From Patiria miniata (taxonomy: Eukaryota; Echinodermata; Asteroidea; Valvatida; Asterinidae): 64,000 bases of DNA. The notes beneath the pieces are model-generated. The model was not told the DNA's origin. It saw only the letters and a program-made list of their open reading frames with translations, and searched no databases. Below are positions 49,534 through 61,500 of the stretch, piece by piece (the stretch's first letter is position 1; each line of letters opens with the position of its first letter). Position numbers and translations under genes: made by a program. The stretch covers positions 2,046,001-2,110,000 of the forward strand of contig NW_024037051.1 of NCBI RefSeq assembly GCF_015706575.1, in the 5' to 3' direction.

Positions 49534-52500
49534 GAGTTCGTGTCGCGGCGCTTGCAGGCATGGCTGTTAAACTGACTGCACATAGGGTTACTAAGGCATT
49601 GATTGCGCTATATCTTGAATTTTCTCCGCAAGTACTGGGTTTCAGACCTGTCCTTTTGCCAGCTTGTGGCCTGATCACAAAGCTTCCGAACAGGTATAGT
49701 TGGTGCAGAACTTCCCAGGTTAAGGTACCGTTAGTCCGCGATATACGAAGTTCGGTCGCGGGCGCTTGCAGCATGGCTGTTAGACTGACTGCACATAGGG
49801 GTTTCTACTGGCATTGATGCGCTATATCTTAATTTTCTCCGCAAGTACTGGGTTTCAAGACCTGTCCTTTTGCCAGCTTGTTGGCCTGATCACAAGCTTT
49901 CCGAAAGGTATAGTTTGTGCAAACTTTCCCGGTTAAGGTACCGTTAGACCGCGATATACGAGTTCGTGTCGGGGGCGCTTGCAGGCATTGTGGCTGTTAG
50001 ACTGACTGCACATAGGGTACTACTGGCATTGATGCGCTATATCTTAATTTTCTCCGCAAGTACTGGGTTTCAAGACCTGTCCTTTTGCCAGCTTGTTGGC
50101 CTGATCACAAGCTTCCGAACAAGGTATAGTTTGTGCAGAACTTCCCAGGTTAAGGTACCGTTAGACGCGATATACGAAGTTCGTGTCGCGGCGCTTGCAG
50201 GCATGGCTGTTACTGACTGCACATAGGGTTCTACTGGCATTGATGCGCTATATCTTAAATTTTCTCCGCAAGTACTGGTTTCAAGACCTGTCCTTTTGCC
50301 AGCTTGTTGGCCTGATCACAAGCTTCCGAACAAGGTATAGTTTGTGCAGAACTTCCCAGGTTAAGGTACCGTTAGACCGCGATATACGAAGTTCGTGTCG
50401 CGGGCGCTTGCAGGCATGGCTGTTAGACTGACTGCACATAGGGGTACTACTGGCATTGATGCGCTATATCTTGAATTTTCTCCGCAAGTACTGGTTTCAA
50501 GACCTGTCCTTTTGCCAGCTTGTTGGCCTGATCACAAGCTTCCGAACAAAAGGTATAGTTGTGCAGAACTTCCCAGGTTAAGGTACCGTTAGACCGCGAT
50601 ATACGAAGTTCGTGTCGCGGGCGCTTGCAGGCAGGCTGTTAGACTGACTGCACATAGGGGTTCTACTGGCATTGATGCGCTATATCTTAATTTTCTCCGC
50701 AAGTACTGGGTTTCAAGACCTGTCCTTTTGCCAGCTTGTTGCCTGATCACAAGCTTCCGAACAAGTATAGTTTGTGCAGAACTTCCCAGGTTAAGGTACC
50801 GTTAGGCCGCGATATACGAAGTTCGTGTCGCGGGCGCTTGCAGGCATGCTGTTAGACTGACTGCACATAGGGGTTCTACTGGCATTGATGCGCTATATCT
50901 TGAATTTCTCCGCAAGTACTGGGTTTCAGACCTGTCCTTTTGCCAGCTTGTGGGCCTGATCACAAGCTTCCGAACAAGGTATAGTTTGTGCAGAACTTCC
51001 CAGTTAAGGTACCGTTAGGCCGCGATATACGATTCGTGTCGCGGGCGCTTGCAGGCATGCTGTTAGACTGACTGCACATAGGGGTACTATACTGGCATTG
51101 ATGCGCTATATCTTAATTTTCTCCGCAGTACTGGGTTTCAAGACCTGTCCTTTTTGCCAGCTTGTTGCCTGATCACAAGCTTCCGAACAAGGTATAGTTT
51201 GTGCAGAACTTCCCAGGTTAGGTACCGTTAGGCCGCGATATACGAAGTTCGTGTCGCGGGCGCTTTGCAGGCATGGCTGTAGACTGACTGCACATAGGGG
51301 TTCTACTGGCATTGATGCGCTATATCTTGAATTTTCTCCGCAAGTACTGGGTTTCAAGACCTGTCCTTTTGCCAGCTTGTTGGCCTGATCACAAGCTTCC
51401 GAACAAGGTATAGTTTGTGCAGACTTCCCAGGTTAAGTACCGTTAGGCCGCGATATACGAAGTTCGTGTCGCGGGCGCTTGCAGGCATGGCTGTTAGACT
51501 GACTGCACATAGGGGTACTACTGGCATTGATGCGCTATATCTTGAATTTTCTCCGCAAGTACTGGGTTTCAAGACCTGTCCTTTGCCAGCTTGTTGGCCT
51601 GATCACAAGCTTCCGAACAAGGTATAGTTTGTGCAGAACTTCCCAGGTTAAGGTACCGTTAGACCGCGATATACGAAGTTCGTGTCGCGGGCGCTTGCAG
51701 GCATGGCTGTTAGACTGACTGCACATAGGGGTACTACTGGCATTGATGCGCTATATCTTGAATTTTCTCCGCAAGTACTGGGTTTCAAGACCTGTCCTTT
51801 TGCCAGCTTGTTGGCCTGATCACAAGCTTCCGAACAAGGTATAGTTTGTGCAGAACTTCCCAGGTTAAGGTACCGTTAGACCGCGATATACGAAGTTCGT
51901 GTCGCGGGCGCTTGCAGGCATGGCTGTTAGACTGACTGCACATAGGGGTTCTACTGGCATTGATGCGCTATATCTTAAATTTTCTCCGCAAGTACTGGGT
52001 TTCAAGACCTGTCCTTTTGCCAGCTTGTTGGCCTGATCACAAGCTTCCGAACAAGGTATAGTTTGTGCAGAACTTCCCAGGTAAGGTACCTTAGGCCGCG
52101 ATATACGAAGTTCGTGTCGCGGGCGCTTGCAGGCATGGCTGTTAGACTGACTGCACATAGGGGTACTACTGGCATTGATGCGCTATATCTTAAATTTTCT
52201 CCGCAACTACTGGGTTTCAAGACCTGTCCTTTTGCCAGCTTGTTGGCCTGATCACAAGCTTCCGAACAAGGTATAGTTTGTGCAGAACTTCCCAGGTTAA
52301 GGTACCGTTAGACCGCGATATACGAAGTTCGTGTCGCGGGCGCTTGCAGGCATGGCTGTTAGACTGACTGCACATAGGGGGGTACTACTGGCATTGATGC
52401 GCTATATCTTGAATTTTCTCCGCAAGTACTGGGTTTCAGACCTGTCCTTTTGCCAGCTTGTTGGCCTGATCACAAGCTTCCGAACAAGGTATAGTTTGTG

Positions 52501-55500
52501 CAGAACTTCCCAGGTTAAGGTACCGTTAGACCGCGATATACGAAGTTCGTGTCGCGGGCGCTTGCAGGCATGGCTTTAGACTGACTGCACATAGGGGTAC
52601 TACTGGCATTGATGCGCTATATCTTGAATTTTCTCCGCAAGTACTGGGTTTCAAGACCTGTCCTTTTGCCAGCTTGTTGGCCTGATCACAAGCTTCCGAA
52701 CAAGGTATAGTTTTGTGCAGAACTTCCCAGGTTAAGGTACCGTTAGACCGCGATATACGAAGTTCGTGTCGCGGGCGCTTGCAGGCATGGCTGTTAGACT
52801 GACTGCACATAGGGGTACTACTGGCATTGATGCGCTATATCTTAAATTTTCTCCGCAAGTACTGGGTTTCAAGACCTGTCCTTTTGCCAGCTTGTTGGCC
52901 TGATCACAAGCTTCCGAACAAGGTATAGTTTGTGCAGAACTTCCCAGGTTAAGGTACCGTTAGACCGCGATATACGAAGTTCGTGTCGCGGGCGCTTGCA
53001 GGCATGCTGTTAGACTGACTGCACATAGGGTACTACTGGCATTGATGCGCTATATCTTAAATTTTCTCCGCAAGTACTGGTTTCAAGACCTGTCCTTTTG
53101 CCAGCTTGTTGGCCTGATCACAAGCTTCCGAACAAGGTATAGTTTGTGCAGAACTTCCCAGGTTAAGGTACCGTTAGACCGCGATATACGAAGTTCGTGT
53201 CGCGGGCGCTTGCAGGCATGGCTGTTAGACTGACTGCACATAGGGGTACTATACTGGCATTGATGCGCTATATCTTAAATTTTCTCCGCAAGTACTGGTT
53301 TCAGACCTGTCCTTTTGCCGCTTGTTGGCCTGATCACAAGCTTCCGAACAAGGTATAGTTTGTGCAGAACTTCCCAGGTTAAGTACCGTTAGACCGCGAT
53401 ATACGAAGTTCGTGTCGCGGGCGCTTGCAGGCATGCTGTTAGACTGACTGCACATAGGGGTACTACTGGCATTGATGCGCTATATCTTAAATTTTCTCCG
53501 CAACTACTGGTTTTCAAGACCTGTCCTTTTGCCACTGTTGGCCTGATCACACAAGCTTCCGAACAAGGTATAGTTTGTGCAGAACTTCCCAGGTTAAGGT
53601 ACCGTTAGACCGCGATATACGAAGTTCGTGTCGCGGGCGCTTGCAGGCATGGCTGTTAGACTGACTGCACATAGGGGTTCTACTGGCATTGATGCGCTAT
53701 ATCTTGAATTTTCTCCGCAGTACTGGGTTTCAAGACCTGTCCTTTTGCCAGCTTGTTGGCCTGATCACAAGCTTCCGAACAAGGTATAGTTTGTGCAGAA
53801 CTTCCCAGGTTAAGGTACCGTTAGGCCGCGATATACGAAGTTCGTGTCGCGGGCGCTTGCAGGCATGGCTGTTAGACTGACTGCACATAGGGACTATGGC
53901 TTGTGCGCTTAAATATCTTAATTTCTCCGCAAGTACTGGGTTTCAAGACCTGTCTTTTGCCAGCTTGTGGCCTGATCACAAGCTTCCGAACAAGGTATAG
54001 TTTGTGCAGAACTTCCCAGGTTAAGGTACCGTTAGACCGCGATATACGAAGTTCGTGTCGCGGGCGCTTGCAGGCATGGCTGTTAGACTGACTGCACATA
54101 GGGGTACTACTGGCATTGATGCGCTATATCTCTTGAATTTTCTCCGCAAGTACTGGTTTCAAGACCTGTCCTTTTGCCAGCTTGTGGCCTGATCACAAGC
54201 TTCCGAACAAGGTATAGTTTGTGCAGAACTTCCCAGGTTAAGGTACCGTTAGGCCGCGATATACGAAGTTCGTGTCGCGGGCGCTTGCAGGCATGGCTGT
54301 TAGACTGACTGCACATAGGGGTACTACTGGCATTGATGCGCTATATCTTAATTTTCTCCGCAAGTACTGGGTTTCAAGACCTGTCCTTTTGCCAGCTTGT
54401 TGGCCTGATCACAAGCTTCCGAACAAGGTATAGTTTGTGCAGAACTTCCCAGGTTAAGGTACCGTTAGACCGCGATATACGAAGTTCGTGTCGCGGGCGC
54501 TTGCAGGCATGGCTGTTAGACTGACTGCACATAGGGGTTACTACTGGCATTGATGCGCTATATCTTAAATTTCTCCGCAAGTACTGGGTTTCAAGACCTC
54601 CCCTTTTGCCAGCTTGTTGGCCTGATCACAAGCTTCCGAACAAGGTATAGTTTGTGCAGAACTTCCCAGGTTAAGGTACCGTTAGACCGCGATATACGAA
54701 GTTCGTGTCGCGGGCGCTTGCAGGCATGGCTGTTAGACTGACTGCACAGGGGTACTACTGGCATTGATGCGCTATATCTTAATTTTCTCCGCAAGTACTG
54801 GGTTTCAAGACCTGTCCTTTTGCCAGCTTGTTGGCCTGATCACAAGCTTCCGAACAAGGTATAGTTTGTGCAGAACTTCCCAGGTTAAGGTACCGTTAGA
54901 CCGCGATATACGAAGTTCGTGTCGCGGGCGCTTGCAGGCATGGCTGTTAGACTGACTGCACATAGGGGTACTACTGGCATTGATGCGCTATATCTTAAAT
55001 TTCTCCGCAAGTACTGGGTTTCAAGACCTGTCCTTTTGCCAGCTTGTTGGCCTGATCACAAGCTTCCGAACAAGGTATAGTTTGTGCAGAACTTCCCAGG
55101 TTAAGGTACCGTTAGACCGCGATATACGAAGTTCGTGTCGCGGGCGCTTGCAGGCATGCTGTTAGACTGACTGCACATAGGGGTTCTACTGGCATTGATG
55201 CGCTATATCTTAAATTTTCTCCGCAAGTACTGGGTTTCAAGACCTGTCCTTTTGCCAGCTTGTTGGCCTGATCACAAGCTTCCGAACAAGGTATAGTTTG
55301 TGCAGAACTTCCCAGGTTAAGGTACCGTTAGGCCGCGATATACGAAGTTCGTGTCGCGGGCGCTTGCAGGCATGGCTGTTAGACTGACTGCACATAGGGG
55401 TACTATACTGGCATTGATGCGCTATATCTTAAATTTTCTCCGCAAGTACTGGGTTTCAAGACCTGTCCTTTTGCCGCTTGTTGGCCTGATCACAAGCTTC

Positions 55501-58500
55501 CGAACAAGGTATAGTTTGTGCAGAACTTCCAGGTTAAGGTACCGTTAGGCCGCGATATACGAAGTTCGTGTCGCGGGCGCTTGCAGGCATGCTGTTAGAC
55601 TGACTGCACATAGGGGTTCTACTGGCATTGATGCGCTATATCTTGAATTTTCTCCGCAAGTACTGGGTTTCAAGACCTGTCCTTTTGCCAGCTTGTTGGC
55701 CTGATCACAAGCTTCCGAACAAGGTATAGTTTGTGCAGAACTTCCCAGGTTAAGGTACCGTTAGGCCGCGATATACGAAGTTCGTGTCGCGGGCGCTTGC
55801 AGGCATGGCTGTTAGACTGACTGCACATAGGGTTCTACTGGCATTGATGCGCTATATCTTGAATTTTCTCCGCAAGTACTGGGTTTCAAGACCTGTCCTT
55901 TTGCCAGCTTGTTGGCCTGATCACAAGCTTCCGAACAAGGTATAGTTTGTGCAGAACTTCCCAGGTTAAGGTACCGTTAGACCGCGATATACGAAGTTCG
56001 TGTCGCGGGCGCTTGCAGGCATGGCTGTTAGACTGACTGCACATAGGGGTTCTACTGGCATTGATGCGCTATATCTTGAATTTTCTCCGCAAGTACTGGG
56101 TTTCAAGACCTGTCCTTTTGCCAGCTTGTTGGCCTGATCACAAGCTTCCGAACAAGGTATAGTTTGTGCAGAACTTCCCAGGTTAAGGTACCGTTAGACC
56201 GCGATATACGAAGTTCGTGTCGCGGGCGCTTGCAGGCATGGCTGGTAGACTGACTGCACATAGGGGTTCTACTGGCATTGATGCGCTATATCTTAAATTT
56301 TCTCCGCAAGTACTGGGTTTCAAGACCTGTCCTTTTGCCAGCTTGTTGGCCTGATCACAAGCTTCCGAACAAGGTATAGTTTGTGCAGAACTTCCCAGGT
56401 TAAGGTACCGTTAGCCGCGATATACGAAGTTCGTGTCGCGGGCGCTTGCAGGCATGGCTGTTAGACTGACTGCACATAGGGGTACTATACTGGCATTGAT
56501 GCGCTATATCTTAAATTTTCTCCGCAAGTACTGGGTTTCAAGACCTGTCCTTTTGCCGGCTTGTTGGCCTGATCACAAGCTTCCGAACAAGGTATAGTTT
56601 GTGCAGAACTTCCCAGGTTAAGGTACCGTTAGACCGCGATATACGAAGTTCGTGTCGCGGGCGCTTGCAGGCATGGCTGTTAGACTGACTGCACATAGGG
56701 GTACTATACTGGCATTGATGCGCTATATCTTAAATTTTCTCCGCAAGTACTGGGTTTCAAGACCTGTCCTTTTGCCAGCTTGTTGGCCTGATCACAAGCT
56801 TCCGAACAAGGTATAGTTTGTGCAGAACTTCCCAGGTTAAGGTACCGTTAGACCGCGATATACGAAGTTCGTGTCGCGGGCGCTTGCAGGCATGGCTGTT
56901 AGACTGACTGCACATAGGGGTTCTACTGGCATTGATGCGCTATATCTTAATTTTCTCCGCAAGTACTGGGTTTCAAGACCTGTCCTTTTGCCAGCTTGTT
57001 GGCCTGATCACAAGCTTCCGAACAAGGTATAGTTTGTGCAGAACTTCCCAGGTTAAGGTACCGTTAGGCCGCGATATACGAAGTTCGTGTCGCGGGCGCT
57101 TGCAGGCAGGCTGTTAGACTGACTGCACATAGGGGTTCTACTGGCATTGATGCGCTATATCTTGAATTTTCTCCGCAAGTACTGGGTTTCAAGACCTGTC
57201 CTTTTGCCAGCTTGTTGGCCTGATCACAAGCTTCCGAACAAGGTATAGTTTGTGCAGAACTTCCAGGTTAAGGTACCGTTAGGCCGCGATATACGAAGTT
57301 CGTGTCGCGGGCGCTTGCAGGCATGGCTGTTAGACTGACTGCACATAGGGGTACTATACTGGCATTGATGCGCTATATCTTAATTTTCTCCGCAAGTACT
57401 GGGTTTCAAGACCTGTCCTTTTGCCAGCTTGTTGGCCTGATCACAAGCTTCCGAACAAGGTATAGTTTGTGCAGAACTTCCCAGGTTAAGGTACCGTTAG
57501 GCCGCGATATACGAAGTTCGTGTCGCGGGCGCTTGCAGGCATGGCTGTTAGACTGACTGCACATAGGGGTACTACTGGCATTGATGCGCTATATCTTGAA
57601 TTTTCTCCGCAAGTACTGGGTTTCAAGACCTGTCCTTTTGCCAGCTTGTTGGCCTGATCACAAGCTTCCGAACAAGGTATAGTTTGTGCAGAACTTCCCA
57701 GGTTAAGGTACCGTTAGACCGCGATATACGAAGTTCGTGTCGCGGGCGCTTGCAGGCATGGCTGTTAGACTGACTGCACATAGGGGTTCTACTGGCATTG
57801 ATGCGCTATATCTTGAATTTTCTCCGCAAGTACTGGTTTCAAGACCTGTCCTTTTGCCAGCTTGTTGGCCTGATCACAAGCTTCCGAACAAGGTATAGTT
57901 TGTGCAGAACTTCCCAGGTTAAGGTACCGTTAGACCGCGATATACGAAGTTCGTGTCGCGGGCGCTTGCAGGCATGGCTGTTAGACTGACTGCACATAGG
58001 GGTCTACTGGCATTGATGCGCTATATCTTAAATTTTCTCCGCAAGTACTGGGTTTCAAGACCTGTCCTTTTGCCAGCTTGTTGGCCTGATCACAAGCTTC
58101 CGAACAAGGTATAGTTTGTGCAGAACTTCCCAGGTTAAGGTACCGTTAGACCGCGATATACGAAGTTCGTGTCGCGGGCGCTTGCAGGCATGGCTGTTAG
58201 ACTGACTGCACATAGGGGTACTACTGGCATTGATGCGCTATATCTTAAATTTTCTCCGCAAGTACTGGGTTTCAAGACCTGTCCTTTTGCCAGCTTGTTG
58301 GCCTGATCACAAGCTTCCGAACAAGGTATAGTTTGTGCAGAACTTCCCAGGTTAAGGTACCGTTAGACCGCGATATACGAAGTTCGTGTCGCGGGCGCTT
58401 GCAGGCATGGCTGTTAGACTGACTGCACATAGGGTACTATACTGGCATTGATGCGCTATATCTTAAATTTTCTCCGCAAGTACTGGGTTTCAAGACCTGT

Positions 58501-61500
58501 CCTTTTGCCAGCTTGTTGGCCTGATCACAAGCTTCCGAACAAGGTATAGTTTGTGCAGAACTTCCCAGGTTAAGGTACCGTTAGACCGCGATATACGAAG
58601 TTCGTGTCGCGGGCGCTTGCAGGCATGGCTGTTAGACTGACTGCACATAGGGGTACTACTGGCATTGATGCGCTATATCTTAAATTTTCTCCGCAAGTAC
58701 TGGGTTTCAAGACCTGTCCTTTTGCCAGCTTGTTGGCCTGATCACAAGCTTCCGAACAAGGTATAGTTTGTGCAGAACTTCCCAGGTTAAGGTACCGTTA
58801 GCCGCGATATACGAAGTTCGTGTCGCGGGCGCTTGCAGGCATGGCTGTTAGACTGACTGCACATAGGGGTACTACTGGCATTGATGCGCTATATCTTAAA
58901 TTTTCTCCGCAAGTACTGGTTTCAAGACCTGTCCTTTTGCCAGCTTGTTGGCCTGATCACAAGCTTCCGAACAAGGTATAGTTTGTGCAGAACTTCCCAG
59001 GTTAAGGTACCGTTAGGCCGCGATATACGAAGTTCGTGTCGCGGGCGCTTGCAGGCATGGCTGTTAGACTGACTGCACATAGGGGTACTACTGGCATTGA
59101 TGCGCTATATCTTAAATTTTCTCCGCAAGTACTGGGTTTCAAGACCTGTCCTTTTGCCAGCTTGTTGGCCTGATCACAAGCTTCCGAACAAGGTATAGTT
59201 TGTGCAGAACTTCCCAGGTTAAGGTACCGTTAGCCGCGATATACGAAGTTCGTGTCGCGGGCGCTTGCAGGCATGGCTGTTAGACTGACTGCACATAGGG
59301 GTACTACTGGCATTGATGCGCTATATCTTGAATTTTCTCCGCAAGTACTGGGTTTCAAGACCTGTCCTTTTGCCAGCTTGTTGGCCTGATCACAAGCTTC
59401 CGAACAAGGTATAGTTTGTGCAGAACTTCCAGGTTAAGGTACCGTTAGACCGCGATATACGAAGTTCGTGTCGCGGGCGCTTGCAGGCATGGCTGTTAGA
59501 CTGACTGCACATAGGGGTACTACTGGCATTGATGCGCTATATCTTGAATTTTCTCCGCAAGTACTGGTTTCAAGACCTGTCCTTTTGCCAGCTTGTTGGC
59601 CTGATCACAAGCTTCCGAACAAGGTATAGTTTGTGCAGAACTTCCCAGGTTAAGGTACCGTTAGGCCGCGATATACGAAGTTCGTGTCGCGGGCGCTTGC
59701 AGGCATGGCTGTTAGACTGACTGCACATAGGGGTACTACTGGCATTGATGCGCTATATCTTGAATTTTCTCCGCAAGTACTGGGTTTCAAGACCTGTCCT
59801 TTTGCCAGCTTGTTGGCCTGATCACAAGCTTCCGAACAAGGTATAGTTTGTGCAGAACTTCCCAGGTTAAGGTACCGTTAGGCCGCGATATACGAAGTTC
59901 GTGTCGCGGGCGCTTGCAGGCATGGCTGTTAGACTGACTGCACATAGGGGTACTATACTGGCATTGATGCGCTATATCTTGAATTTTCTCCGCAAGTACT
60001 GGGTTTCAAGACCTGTCCTTTTGCCAGCTTGTTGGCCTGATCACAAGCTTCCGAACAAGGTATAGTTTGTGCAGAACTTCCCAGGTTAAGGTACCGTTAG
60101 ACCGCGATATACGAAGTTCGTGTCGCGGGCGCTTGCAGGCATGGCTGTTAGACTGACTGCACATAGGGGTCTACTGGCATTGATGCGCTATATCTTGAAT
60201 TTTCTCCGCAAGTACTGGGTTTCAAGACCTGTCCTTTTGCCAGCTTGTTGGCCTGATCACAAGCTTCCGAACAAGGTATAGTTTGTGCAGAACTTCCCAG
60301 GTTAAGGTACCGTTAGGCCGCGATATACGAAGTTCGTGTCGCGGGCGCTTGCAGGCATGGCTGTTAGACTGACTGCACATAGGGGTTCTACTGGCATTGA
60401 TGCGCTATATCTTGAATTTTCTCCGCAAGTACTGGGTTTCAAGACCTGTCCTTTTGCCAGCTTGTTGGCCTGATCACAAGCTTCCGAACAAGGTATAGTT
60501 TGTGCAGAACTTCCCAGGTTAAGGTACCGTTAGGCCGCGATATACGAAGTTCGTGTCGCGGGCGCTTGCAGGCATGGCTGTTAGACTGACTGCACATAGG
60601 GGTTCTACTGGCATTGATGCGCTATATCTTGAATTTTCTCCGCAAATACTGGGTTTCAAGACCTGTCCTTTTGCCAGCTTGTTGGCCTGATCACAAGCTT
60701 CCGAACAAGGTATAGTTTGTGCAGAACTTCCCAGGTTAAGGTACCGTTAGACCGCGATATACGAAGTTCGTGTCGCGGGCGCTTGCAGGCATGGCTGTTA
60801 GACTGACTGCACATAGGGGTTCTACTGGCATTGATGCGCTATATCTTAAATTTTCTCCGCAAGTACTGGGTTTCAAGACCTGTTCTTTTGCCAGCTTGTT
60901 GGCCTGATCACAAGCTTCCGAACAAGGTATAGTTTGTGCAGAACTTCCCAGGTTAAGGTACCGTTAGGCCGCGATATACGAAGTTCGTGTCGCGGGCGCT
61001 TGCAGGCATGGCTGTTAGACTGACTGCACATAGGGGTACTATACTGGCATTGATGCGCTATATCTTGAATTTTCTCCGCAAGTACTGGGTTTCAAGACCT
61101 GTCCTTTTGCCAGCTTGTTGGCCTGATCACAAGCTTCCGAACAAGGTATAGTTTGTGCAGAACTTCCCAGGTTAAGGTACCGTTAGACCGCGATATACGA
61201 AGTTCGTGTCGCGGGCGCTTGCAGGCATGGCTGTTAGACTGACTGCACATAGGGGTCTACTGGCATTGATGCGCTATATCTTGAATTTTCTCCGCAAGTA
61301 CTGGGTTTCAAGACCTGTCCTTTTGCCAGCTTGTTGGCCTGATCACAAGCTTCCGAACAAGGTATAGTTTGTGCAGAACTTCCCAGGTTAAGGTACCGTT
61401 AGACCGCGATATACGAAGTTCGTGTCGCGGGCGCTTGCAGGCATGGCTGTTAGACTGACTGCACATAGGGGTACTATACTGGCATTGATGCGCTATATCT

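Noticed and set aside
48923-49774. Long open frames of 209 and 283 codons on the minus strand
   Set aside because: They run through the 500-N gap, and the remainder is satellite.
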